This document shows, piece by piece, positions 32,985 through 44,004 of a DNA stretch of 64,000 nucleotides (within the stretch, counting starts at the first letter, position 1; each line of letters starts with the position of its first letter). A program made the position numbers and the translations under genes. The stretch comes from Perca fluviatilis. Lineage: Eukaryota; Chordata; Actinopteri; Perciformes; Percidae. The stretch spans positions 38,551,281 through 38,615,280 of the forward strand of contig NC_053112.1 of NCBI RefSeq assembly GCF_010015445.1, given 5' to 3'. The notes below the pieces were generated by a model. It was given only the letters and a program-made list of their open reading frames with translations. It searched no databases and was not told the origin of the DNA.

Positions 32985-32986
<2 letters not shown>
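31301..32986. other. No gene or repeat seen
   Basis: About 1.7 kb of unique-looking sequence; a short CA run lies at 31488-31505. Short frames have no domain. Confidence 0.4.
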
Positions 32987-33062
<76 letters not shown>

Positions 33063-33079
33063 GCGTGTGTGTGTGTGTG
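32987..33079 (+). repeat. (GT)n microsatellite
   Basis: About 46 GT units with two GC interruptions near the right end. Confidence 0.98.
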
Positions 33080-33332
33080 GGAGGGGGGTTAACGAGACAT
33101 GTCAACAGATGCACAGATCATTTGGTTTATTTCCAAAACAACACCCTCTCTAAGAGCGTTTTTCTTTTTTAAATCCCTTCTCCCTTCTTTCAGTTTTTAG
33201 ATCTGGGATTAGCTGTTAAATCCAAAACAGTGGATCTGTGCTTTTTAAAGCTCCTCTGATCAATGTGTTACATTAACAGTGGATGAAATGACAATATGTA
33301 ATGTGAAAGGGGGTCACTCATAGTGACAAACC

Positions 33333-33565
33333 AGGGGTGATTCTAGGATCAGACCTTTAGGGGGGCTCAGCACCCCTAATGAGAATATGACACGGATACA
33401 GTGCCTTGCAAAAGGCCCCCCAGGATATTAAACCTGTTTCAAGCTCTTTGAACCTGTAATTCTTTGTCCTCTGTCACTAACATAAAAGTTTGCAAACGCT
33501 AACTTGAAGCACTAAAATTGGCTTGAGCCCCCCCCCCCTAAAAAGGGTCTAAAATCGCCAATGTG
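33333..33565. mobile_element. MITE with tttaggggggctcag ends
   Basis: The left part caggggtgattctaggatc runs into tttaggggggctcag. The right part, read in reverse, gives a G-rich block with ctcaagcc next to attttagacc, an imperfect inverted counterpart. The interior is non-coding. Confidence 0.5.
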
Positions 33566-34994
33566 ACAAACCCCAGGGAATTCTAACCCTCAGCTCTAAG
33601 GTGTGCTTTCAGCTCATTGTTTTTGGTTTTACAGTCCACAATTTGAACGTGTTGGTTCACCCCCACTGCTCTTAACAGCATCATTTCCAGCAGCCGCAGC
33701 TAAACCCACTGTACACTACACCACCTGCCCAGACCTAAACAGCAGACTGACAAAGTTAGCAACTAGCATGAGCAATTAGCAGCTACATAGCCAAATACAG
33801 TGTTTCCCTCAGGAGTTGGTGGAGAAAAAAAAAAAAGGCAGAACTAAATGGAGGTTGAATACTGGACTTCCATTTGCCATGGGGCCAGAAGCACAATTCC
33901 AAATGCTACAGTAATGTTGCTCTAATGTTGTCTGATGGATGTGTGAAGAAGCACTGCTACAGTACGCGTGCTGCCCCCAAGTGGATGGAAATTAAAGTGG
34001 AACAGTTTGCATTATATCCCAACTGTGCTTTATCAAATGGTTAACGTTTGCTGCCAATAAGACTATATTTTATGGTAACATGAGTAGCACTGAAGCAAAT
34101 TATTGGATGAAATAGACTTATAACTACCATGAATGAATATTAACTGTAAGCAATAGCTACCTTTTAAATATTATGATACACGTTATCACACCTTAATTCA
34201 TCCTGCAGGTGTAAATGACGCACTTCCACAAGATCAGACCAAAATATTCATCCTATTTTTTGTTGTTGCAAATAATCATTTCTAACAGACTTTATGTAGA
34301 ATACCATTACACTGCTGAAATGTTAAAATAGTGCTACACGTGGGAAGCTATTATCACTGCCTATAACCCTTTACATTTACATTCTGATGAAGTAAATTGG
34401 AACTAAATACTGCCACAACAACCCATAAAACAATATACACAACCTGAAAAGTCCCAGGTGTTTATGTGTTTGCATTTCAAACACTTCTCCCTTTGTGTGT
34501 AAACTGGTTAAGCGCTTAATCACTCGTTTCAGGGGAAGGGAGAGAGGAAATGGAGTGGGACGGTTAAAGTGGATTATTTTGCAAGAGGGAAAAATTGGGG
34601 GTAGAAGAAGGAAAAAATAAAGCGGGTGCCTGAGCAGCAATCGATGGTTCTCTCCCCCAGAGCTCCACGGGGATTTGTGCTGAGTGATCTGAAGTGGCGC
34701 CCCGCTGTGCAAACCTGAGTGCTTTGACTCCACATAAAACCATTCAATCACAGAGCGCCATGTTCTACTAAAAAGCCCCTTATGAGATCATTACCAAGGA
34801 TGAACAAACAGGCACTAATGAAAAAGCCAGAGCACTCTGCTCGTGTGAAGGATATGGAAAACAAAAGGAAAGTTGGAGTCGGAGCTTCGCGATTTTAATT
34901 TGTGTGTTTTCTTCCTGTTCCCAAGCTAAGAGGGTACAGAGGCTCCTAACCTGATGTCCTGCAGTGAGATAGTTTAGCTGGAATGTTGTTACTT
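33566..34994. other. No gene or repeat seen
   Basis: Unique-looking sequence. The 124-codon minus-strand frame at 34377-34751 has no domain. Confidence 0.4.
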
Positions 34995-35142
34995 TGGTGT
35001 TTTAAGCCCCAAACTCTGCCTGGAAGGCACTACGATTAGGCAATGGTTAGGGTTTGGGTTAGGGTTAAGGTTAGGGTTAGTTGCCTTGAAGTCAACGGTC
35101 GCAGTGCTGCCTTGAAGTCAATGTTGGGGGCTTAAAACACCA
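34995..35142. mobile_element. Small MITE with telomere-like core
   Basis: Starts tggtgttttaagcccc and ends ggggcttaaaacacca, a perfect 16-bp inverted repeat. The 148-bp element contains a run of ttaggg-like hexamers near 35046-35080 and repeated ccttgaagtcaa blocks. Confidence 0.8.
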
Positions 35143-35475
35143 TCCAGCTGTTACTTCAGTGTTTTCACTGAAAGGGACAACCCACCGATTTTAAGATCCG
35201 TTTACTCATCCTTAGTTGTACCACTCAGGATGTAAAAAACAGTTGCATCCCTTTTGTGTCAAGTCTAAGAAAATAACCCTGATGATGTCATTAGGGTTAT
35301 TTGTCCTTGCTGACTACAAATTCCGTTTAAAAGACGTGGATAATTACCAGACAGGAAATATTCAATAAGTTGCATTATGGGAATTTAAGGAAGCAGCAAT
35401 TTTGGAGCTTGACCCATACTGGTACAAAAATAAAATTAGGATATTGTAACCTCTGCTGCACCGCAGTTTGTTTTA

Positions 35476-36356
35476 AATCTGTCTTTTGAAGTAATCATTT
35501 TTGAAAAAAAGGAGGAAAGATATAGGATTGCCACCATTCTACAAAAAAGGACTTAAAACAAAGGATACTGTTAGAAATCTTGGCGTCCTCATAGACAGTG
35601 ATCTAAATTTTAACATCCACATGAAAGCAATTACTAAATCAGCATTTTACCATCTCAAAAATATTGCCAAACTTAGGGGGTTTATGTCAAAAGATGACTT
35701 AGAGAAACTGAGTCATGCCTTGATCTCCTGTAGGGTTGATTCCTGCAATGGGCTGTTCACAGGCCTTCCTAAAAAAGACCCTTAAACAGCTTCAAATGAT
35801 AGAAAACGCAGCAGCCAGACTTCTTACAAAAAGAACTGAGTACATAACCCCTATTTTGAAATCCCTGCACTGGCTCCCAGTAAGTTACAGGGTTGACTTT
35901 AAAGCACCGCTGCTTGTTTTCAAGTCGCTTAATGGAATAGGGCCAAAGTATCTATCGGACATGTTTCTGCAGTATTTACCACTCAGGTCTCTCAGATCAG
36001 AGCAGAAACATCTTTTAGAAAAACCCACTGTCCGTACCAAACAGGGTGAAGCAGCACTCAGCCACTCTGCGGTTCACCTCCGGAACCAACCTGCAGAAGG
36101 CATCAAAAACGCCCCAACTATTCAGTTTTAAATCCAGACTTAAGACTAAACTCTTTTCAGATGCCTTCTGCTAATGCTTCACTGAAGCTACTTATTGTAG
36201 TAGACCAATGACTTTTACTATTCTTTTCTTTATTTCATGCTTTTAATTTTTTCTGTTTTTATGATCATGTACTGACCCTTGCTTTTGTTTTGTGTGAAGC
36301 ACATTGTATTGCCACTTGTATAAAATGTGCTATATAAATAAACTTGCCTTGCCTTT
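35476..36356 (+). mobile_element. L2-clade LINE, 5'-truncated 3' end
   Basis: It encodes the same reverse-transcriptase C-terminal region as 9332-10158 but on the plus strand, then a 3' untranslated tail with atgtgctatataaataaact and a short (cttgc)n end at about 36341-36356. Only about 0.9 kb of the LINE remains. Confidence 0.85.
35501..36131 (+). pseudogene. L2 reverse transcriptase C-terminal remnant
   Basis: Frame 1 (35501-35785) carries VRNLGVLIDSDLNF, SAFYHLKNIAKLRG and HALISCRVDSCNGLFTGL. A single-base slip in the A run near 35770 moves coding to frame 2, which continues QLQMIENAAARLLT, ITPILKSLHWLPVSYRVDF, VFKSLNGIGPKYLSDM and LRSEQKHLL. Another slip lies upstream near 35505. The usual SRLDYCNSL block is mutated to CRVDSCNGL. 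It is a dead LINE copy, not a host gene. Confidence 0.85.
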
Positions 36357-38179
36357 TGCAAATCTCCCTTTTATAGAACTGGTGTCCCCCTTTAATTTGC
36401 TTGATGTTCACAAGATTGAGTACAATTTGGGGTTGATGAAAAAAGTTGTGTTGTGCTAATGATGTCAGTGACACTCTTGAAAAGAAGTTTTCGAGGTATT
36501 TAATGAGACGTTTTGCATTGTATTAATTTGCTGGCCACGCCACTTAGCTGATCGACATAAAATGAATAAGGAAATATTTTGCTAATGAAATGGTTTAATT
36601 TTTTCATCAGAAATTAAAAGTGTTGTAGGGTTTGGGACTGTTGGTCTTTTAAAACAAACAGCTTCAGTATGTCACCTTGGTATTTTTCACTATTTTCTAA
36701 CATTTTTAGACCAAATGCTTTACCGATTAAAGGAGACAATAATCATTAGTTTAATAATAATGAAAAAAGGATTTTAAGTTTTAGCCCTAAAGGTCTGCCT
36801 GAAGCCTTTTATGACATATGGTGTTTAAACATCACATCAGTAAAAACCTCATGTGTACTCTTAAGCATTGGAACAGAAATGATCCATTTGCTGTTGAGAA
36901 CCCGTCACTATTGGTAAATTCATCACTACTTGAGCCGCAGGCTGGACCCTGCCAACATCAAACAAACCATGGGGCCCATTACAAATGAGCCTCGGAAACT
37001 CCCGACAAAAACTAAATTCTTCCTTCTCTTTGTGGCTCTCAGGACCTAGGAACGTGAAACCCTAAACGGTCATATTGACAGTTCCTCCTGTTAGCACACA
37101 CAGGAAAACAATGTTAGGATAATGATGCAATCCATCAAGCAGAAACAGTAACAAGGGGAAGCCCCTATGCAAAGTGATACCGCTGTGTTTTAAGGCCCCC
37201 ATAATACACCTGCTTGTTTCCACAACACAACACTCACATTTGTGAGCCAATGGCTCTTTTTACACATTGACCTAACGGCTCCCAACTCTGACTTGGCTGT
37301 GGTTAAACTCAAGTCGACTGTGGCTGCTCAGGAGGCATCTTAACTATCAGAGTTCTTCTTTTATGTTTTGTGTTGTTGAAGTTGAAATAGTTTCTGATAT
37401 CCAGGATTACATGAGCAATTCTTTCATCTTTCCTAGTAACATTCGGTCTGTCCAAGAATAACCTGAGAACAAACAGGAACAGAAATTGTTATAAGTCTGC
37501 TGCCAGTTGTCGTGGACAGGTGACAAAGAATTTCTCAATGCTTGAACAACATTACGTGTCTAGAACACGGAAAGCACACATGTGTCACTGGTGGATTAAG
37601 AAGCCATTCCATGCACAAAGTCCTGCGGTTGCAGACGTAAGCACGGTGGAACCACATGAAACGGCGGGCAACAGCAGCAGAAACTATATCACAGGTCTGC
37701 CAGTAAAGAGTTCTTGGTCAGTGTACAGTGTGCCCTGTTTTAGAGCCACATGCACAGATGAAAAGCCTGGGAACATTAAAGGGGTTGACCACCTGTCCCA
37801 GTCCTCTCTCTCAGGCCTGAATGAGACCACAGGGAGATCCTCTTCCTCCAGCACACCACCTGCTACCACTACCTCCCCTTTAATGTTGGGCAACTCTTTA
37901 AAGATCCCACAATGGCACTTTGTAAGAGTGCCCAGTTCAGCATGGAGACTGCTTGCAAATCCACGCCACACTGCGCTGTGACTTGCCTTTAAATACAAAG
38001 TAGTAAAGAGTTTATAATTTCAGAATTGTGTTTTATTCCCCAAATTAACCTCAGTGGGATATTATTGCTTGTTGAAACTATTCCTGCAGTTGACACGAAA
38101 TAAAAGAAATAAAGAGAAATATATGTTGCACAAGTGATCATGGATTTGTATCTTTTCATACCTCACCTTAAGTCAGAAT
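36357..38179. other. No gene or repeat seen
   Basis: About 1.8 kb of unique-looking sequence. The 153-codon plus-strand frame at 37520-37981 and its 104-codon antisense shadow show no domain or splice context that I trust. Confidence 0.4.
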
Positions 38180-38660
38180 AAAATAGTATGAAGAGCGGCA
38201 ACGGTAAGTAGTATTATTAAAGACAGACAAACCACATGAGGAGGCAGGTTGGGTCAAACAACACAGGACTTTCACCCAGGAGAGTTTGTGTTCCTTTCTT
38301 CACCCATTACATTACGTGTCATTTAGCTGACACTTTTATCCAAAGCGACTTACAATTGCTATATATATGTCAGAGGTTGCATGTCTCTGGTTAAGTGTCT
38401 TGCTCAGGGACACACTGGTTGATGTATCGCAGTGGGATTCAAACCTGGGTCTCCCACACCACAAAGTCATATACCAAAGGTACATGTCATATCCACTGCG
38501 CCATCACCACAATGTTTTCCTAACCCGAACCATGTGGTTTTACCCTGCATGTTGAAAAACTACGCTAAAGGGATACCCAGAGTGTTAAAAAGTGACGTCA
38601 ACGGTTCCTTACCAAGCGTCAGTATTTGAAGAGTTGGGAGTGAGAATGCGATGGAGGGAG
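38180..38660. mobile_element. Family A repeat interrupted by a SINE
   Basis: Left part: agagcggcaacggtaag, gaggcaggttgggtc and cacaggactttcacccagg. Right part after 38510: ttttcctaacccgaacca, tgttgaaaaactacgc and gaccaagcgtc-like blocks, as in 7900-7990. The two parts are split by a SINE at 38306-38510. Confidence 0.65.
38306..38510 (-). mobile_element. tRNA-derived SINE, V-SINE-like
   Basis: On the minus strand the head contains tggcgcagtgg (38493-38503), a perfect RNA polymerase III A-box match, and ggtttgaatcc (38435-38445), a one-base variant of the B box. The centre reads gtccctgagcaagacactta, and the 3' part has gtaagtcgctttggataaaa followed by gctaaatgac, the tail shared by fish V-SINE-type elements. 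It sits inside family A. Confidence 0.8.
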
Positions 38661-40324
38661 GGAAAACATTATAGTCAGTGATAATTATCTGTGGTTTTTT
38701 CGTGACCCCTTTTACATCACACAAAATGTAATTTCTCTTTTTATCTAAAAATATTGACTTTAGCTCCTCATCTTTCCCCTGGAACAGACTGCAACTTTGC
38801 CATGATTTAAAGTACTTGTTTAAATGTTAAAACGTTGGAGCAAGCAGATTGTAGTGAAACGTTTTAAGCAGACAGCTGTAACGATGATCATTAAAAGTAC
38901 GAGTGTGCTATAAAAACAACACTTGCAGTAAGCATGTGTGAGAGAGGCCGAGTACTTTGGCTTCTGGAAACTGATATGTGGGTTGAAGCATCAGTACATG
39001 TATGACACGGAGTGTGTAGAATGAGATGAAAATAAAGTGCTGGTTGTGCAACTGCAGCCAATAGAAGTCGTGTCAGTGGTAAAAGAAGAAAAAAACTAAA
39101 ATGGTGAGAAGGCAAAGCATGTTTCATACAAAGACCAGCCTGCCTCTCTGACTCTGTCTGCCTCGCTTTGCTTAAGGCAAACCTTTTCATCTTCTGTACC
39201 CACCCAAACAGCCATCCATGATACTTAGGAGTCCATTTAACTCCAATGGAATAATAAAGAGTAGTACGAGTAGGAGCTGATCTCTCCTGTAGAAGTAAAT
39301 CACAGTAATAACGAGCAGCGTAGATTATATAAGATGTCTCATGGGTCAGCATATGGCCTTTGATGGAAGTTTATCAAACTGAACGTAGCACAGTGCTAAC
39401 AGGAAAAACAGTTTTATGCCAAGTGTTAAATTTGATGGTACAAGTCAGAAAGGCTGAGTTACATCAAAGCCCACTTTAAAGAGCGGGTTGTTTTTTTCGG
39501 CTCAAATAAAAGACAAACTGTCATCATCATTAAACTTGGCCACAGAGAGTTTTTTTCTCTGCTTTGGATAAAGAAATAAAGGTTTATCTATCCTCCATTT
39601 CTCCCACTGCCATGGAGGTCAGTGTCAGTGAATCCGATGTAACATATATCAGGAGAAAAAATGCAGAGCTGCAGCCAGACCCAGACTGGCCATCTGGATA
39701 TTTTGGCACACGCCTAAGGAGACAGTCCACTTTCAAGCCATTACTCACAGAAACTCTCAGAAATGATTTAATGATAGATATTTGTTAAATACTGTAGTAT
39801 GAATGTGACAGTTTGTTTAAGTCCACTGAGCATCTTCACGGCATTTCATTGTGAGATCAAAACACTTGGGTGTGCTCAGAACAAACTGTAGTCTTGGATC
39901 AAATATTATTATTAACAGATTCTCATTACTTTTTCTCGTTTGCTTTGGAAATATATTCCATCTGCAACAAATAATGTGTGAAAGACAGTTATGATAAAAA
40001 TGGACTTTGTTCAAGTTAGAAGTGATTATTTTGTTTCATTTCAATCAGACAAATCAGAATTGAATTTGCAGCATGATAGCCTCAGATGTGTTAGATGTGT
40101 ATGTGCCATAAAAATAGCCAACGGTTCCATCAAAAGTGGTAAGACTCGTTCCCAATGCTGTTTTAAGAATTAGCTAAATGTTTTAATATTTCGAAACCAG
40201 ACAGAATAGTTCCACTACAAACCATAAAAAGTTTTCTGATTCTTGGAGTCATGTATTTGTATACCTGATGGTGGTGACCAGGTGCCTTTAGCCTTTGTTA
40301 TTGATGCAAAACGTCTCTTTTAGT
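38661..40324. other. Unique sequence, weak exon-like ORF only
   Basis: No repeat or confident gene. A minus-strand 153-codon frame (38891-39352) has no domain. The one open stretch that looks protein-like is listed separately at 39564-39788. Confidence 0.4.
39564..39788 (+). CDS. Exon-like open segment, unidentified
   Basis: The frame translates into protein-like sequence with mixed composition, for example MEVSVSESDVTYIRRKNAEL, then PDPDWPSGYFGTRLRRQS, over about 75 codons. A pyrimidine-rich tract (ctatcctccatttctcccac) precedes an internal ATG at about 39612. I recognise no family, and there is no clear donor at its 3' end. It could be a short exon, an old retrocopy fragment, or chance. 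Confidence 0.2.
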   Translation: MDKEIKVYLSSISPTAMEVSVSESDVTYIRRKNAELQPDPDWPSGYFGTRLRRQSTFKPLLTETLRNDLMIDIC

Positions 40325-40880
40325 TAGGGTTGGGTATCGTTTGGGTTTTTTCCGATACCGGTGCTAAAACGATACTTTTAAAACGGTGCCGGTGCCTAAA
40401 CGGTGCCTGAACCGATACTTAAGAAATAGGGTAATAGGGTAAAGGGTATTTTACAATAACTTTGAATGCACCACGAGGCTTACTAGTTTCATGTGAACGC
40501 ACGTCTGTGTTGTTTTTCCGACAACGGCAGCTGCACACTGCTTAACATCCTGCTGTTGGAATCCTCTACAGTGAAATACAGACACACTTTACACCATTTA
40601 GCTGTCAGCATTGTAACCGTGTTTAATCCAGCTGCTAGCTAACGGTAAGCTAACGATACCTGCTGTCAAGTGAAGTGTTAACTAGTGTCATGTGCAGCGA
40701 TGCTTCTGTTCCCTCTAACATCTGTTTCAGAGCATCAGAGAGCAGCGCAAAAGGCATTTAAGTGGCACCGAAATGAGGCACCGAAATCCACTTTGCAATT
40801 CGGTCCAGTAGATACCGGTCATTTAGGCGTCGGTGCCGTATTAGTACCGGGTTTCCAATACTACTTTTAGTATTATATTT
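40325..40880. mobile_element. hAT-like element (gggttgggtatcg family)
   Basis: Begins agggttgggtatcgtttggg and carries several accggtgc and cgatact motifs; the right end (ccggtcatttagg to cagtaccggg-like blocks) is degenerate. Its centre from about 40440 to 40800 is shared with 10690-11025 and 60394-60790. No gene inside. Confidence 0.65.
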
Positions 40881-40884
40881 AGAG

Positions 40885-41420
40885 GATCTTGGTCGGGACT
40901 CATGGCGTCAGTTTTTGACGCTCTAGGTTGGGACTCTCGGCGCCACTACATACATTTAACTGACGTGGCACAAGAACGGGACAGTTAGGTTTAGGAAAAG
41001 ATCATGGGTGAGGTTACAAAATGTAAGTTTTAGTGACAAGACAAGAACGAGACACAAACCCCGGTCTTTTGGGTGAAAGTCCTGTGTTTTTTGACCCATT
41101 CACCACCCCAACCAACGTGGATATTCTGTCTTTCATACTACTTGATACCTACTCCCTACCTACTCCCTACCTACTCACTACCGTTGTCGCTCTTAATACT
41201 ACGTCATGTTACAGCGCTGCAGTCAAGCTACTGCAATGCCCAGTGCGTTCCATACAGACGCTTAAGGGTGATTTTTGCGTCAGTATTTGAAGCTGAGAAC
41301 CACTGACCAAGCGTCAGTATTTTACTAGTTGGGAGTGAGAACGGGTTGAAACAGTTCGGGCGATACTTCTCTGTGTGTTTGTCAGCGACCTCTTTCACAT
41401 TACACATTACATTCATTTAA
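40885..41420. mobile_element. Family A interspersed repeat
   Basis: In reverse orientation relative to 7092: gtcgggactcatggcgtcag, ggtgaaagtcctgtgtt, tttgacccattcaccacc and cgctcttaatactacgtc. It contains a short (ctccctacctactc)-type repetition near 41150-41180. Non-coding. Confidence 0.65.
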
Positions 41421-41454
41421 TTCAACGTTAATATAAAATGTGATTACATCAGCT

Positions 41455-44004
41455 TTAAAGCGGTGATAGAATGCAAAATCGATTTTACCTTGTCATAGTT
41501 AAAAAATCCTCTGCAAATTTCACAATTTGAAACTGCCTCTGAAAACGGGCAAATCTCAATTATTTGGCGCTCTAGTCTCTACCTTCTACGTTTACCAAAT
41601 GAAGCACCTACTGAACGAAGCTAGGTACCACGCAGATCTCAGAAATTGTACACTCTGTTCATCTGCTATTTAATTACTAAATTCACTTCTGAGACTTTGT
41701 TATGCGAGAAATCAACTATGTAGAGGTCAAATATGTGCGGTTTTACCAAAATTGATGGCTAATTGCAAATTTTGTCCGACTGTGTGTCGGAGTTCAGCAG
41801 GAGCTCAGCAGGCTAACGTGACAGCCGCCGGTGCTGCCTCGCCACCTGGCCTGTCGCCCTTCACAGACCCCGGCCCGCTGTGAGCTAGATGGATCTCCGT
41901 CACGGCCGGAAGCCTGTGGCGCTCGCGCAAAGTCACCGTTTCAGGGTTACTGGACTACCAAATGCCGAAGCCCTGACGGAGCTCCAGGGCCTGCAGCTAG
42001 CCGTGATCTTTACCCATAGGATTGAAGGGACACTAGCAACTAACGAAACCCGTCATAAATATGCATTAAATTGACCTTAGAGTAGCTGTAATATAAGTGG
42101 CGTGACGAAATTCAAAGTGTAAATATACTATAGTTATGCCCATTGACATATATATAATGGACCAATAGACCCCGTTGCTCTGGACTGAGACCAGCGAAGG
42201 CTATTAGAAGCACTTTTCCGGTGATCTCTTGCTTTACTGATCAGCTTCCAACTGAGAGAGACAACGTAAATGTGATGTGAGCAATGTGTCTGAAAGTCTT
42301 CTGGTAGCTGTGCCAAGAGAAATCTCAATCATTCCCAATCTTACAGAGACGGAAAGCGTAGGTATATGTAAGGAGATAACATAAGCACAGGCTAATTATT
42401 GCTAACTAACATGCTAGTTAACATTAGTAATTAAACCTAAACAGCTAATGTAAGTTCGAAACTGCTCGCGCGAGCTTCTCCTGTACTATACGGTAATTCC
42501 TCTACTGTGCGACAGTAAGTCACTTGGTTATGACACAATCGTTAGCCTATTTTTACAAAAACGTCTGCTACGGAGCCATAACTTGAGGTACAAGGTAATG
42601 GAGCCTTTTATACGTTGTCGTGTTTCTTTAGAACTAAACAATGGACAAATAAAGTCTTTAAACGCTTCAGATGTAAAGTTATTTGCAGTCAAGTGACATA
42701 AAAAAAAAAATGGCGGTCAGTGGAATGCTAACAGGAGGTGATACCTTTGTAGCAACAAAATGGCGCCATCGGAGGTTCGAGTTCTGAAGCGAAGCTTACC
42801 CCCTTGGTTATGCCGCAAGTGTAGCTAGCTAGCCGCGATGTTTGGCTACAAGCGTTAGCTTTGTAAGACCTTAGGGTAGCTGTAATATAAGTGGCTTGAC
42901 GAAATTCAAAGTGTCAGAAGTGAATTTAATAACGAAATAGCAGACAAACAATGTATAACGTTGCAGTGTCTAAAATATGAGACCTGCTGTCTCATCTCCA
43001 GTGTATGTGTATGTTATTCCTCAACCAATCATCTAAATATTCATGAGCATACCATATTTGGAAGACCTGAGGGTAGCTGTTATATAAGTGGCGTGAGGAA
43101 ATTAAAAGTGTAAATATACTATAGTTACCCATAGGATTGAAGGGGTACTAGCAGCTAACGAAACCCCTCACATTCACAAAAATGCATTAAATTAAAGTGT
43201 TAGATTTGTGAGACCTTAGAGTAGCTGTAATATAAGTGGCTGTTTCATCAGCTGTAACCTGCTTTTCCCAGTGTTTAGTTTAGTTCGAGTTAAAGTTATT
43301 TTCGACTGAATCAAGCTGTCAGCTAGCGGTTAGCCGAAGTACCTGTTAGCTAAACTAACATCAGCTTTCCAGTGGAGGCTAACGGCAGAAGCGTGGAACA
43401 GATCTTGATTCGTTCAGTGTCGTAAATCCTCGAAAAATAAGATTATCATCTTGCGCATGCCCATGACGGATCGTGCAGGTAGCTCGGCAGCTCCCCTCCT
43501 CACCAGCATGAGTTCCACCAATCAGAGGCATCACTGTGGGATTGTGGGATTGTTCAGGATTGTGGGAAATGAAGTACTTATCCAAGACATCACGAATAAA
43601 AGACATTTATCTCAAAACAAGGTTGGTGCCCCATGAATTTTTGGCACGTATCTGAGCATATACAATCGTTTAGTCATGTCGTAGCTGGTTTTAAGTCTAC
43701 CATTGATGGTTACAATTTTATGGCTTATACTCCAATTGTCAATGGAGAAATTGCATTGTATTTTTACTGTTGAGCTCTATTCTCTGGGTGGGCAAAGCAG
43801 AGAAAGGGGAGGTAACCTTGCTCCTTATGACCTCATATGGAGGAGATTCCAGATCGGCTCATCTGAGCTTTCATTTTCTCAAAGGTGTAGCTGGATACCC
43901 AGAGCTGGGTTTACACCTATCGCCATTTCTAGGCAGGCTGGGGGAACTCACATTAATGTTAAAAAATCTCCGAAATTGAAATTTTCATGCCATGGGACCT
44001 TTAA
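41455..44004. mobile_element. TTAA-bounded composite element
   Basis: TTAA lies at 41455-41458 next to agcggtgatagaatgcaaaa, and at 44001-44004 after catgccatgggacc; the two edges are loosely inverted. The interior holds four copies of gtagctgtaatataagtgg (42082, 42876, 43073, 43221), two copies of cccataggattgaagg, and near 43735-44004 a block with gggtgggcaaagcagag and gctggatacccagagctgg that looks like an independent TTAA-type MITE. A 666-bp hAT-like element is inserted at 42141. Whether the whole is one element or several abutting ones is uncertain. Confidence 0.5.
42141..42806 (-). mobile_element. hAT-like non-autonomous element, copy 2
   Basis: Reverse-orientation copy of 1969-2609. 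A perfect 8-bp duplication, gttatgcc, lies at 42133-42140 and 42807-42814. It ends cttacccccttg, matching the start of copy 1. Within it lies a poly-A tract near 42700. Having a different target sequence from copy 1 confirms independent transposition. Confidence 0.87.

Noticed and set aside
35046..35080. True interstitial telomere
   Set aside because: The ttaggg-like hexamers are few, degenerate and lie inside a small inverted-repeat element.
37520..37981. 153-codon open frame with a 104-codon antisense partner
   Set aside because: No domain, and both strands are equally open; no exon borders.
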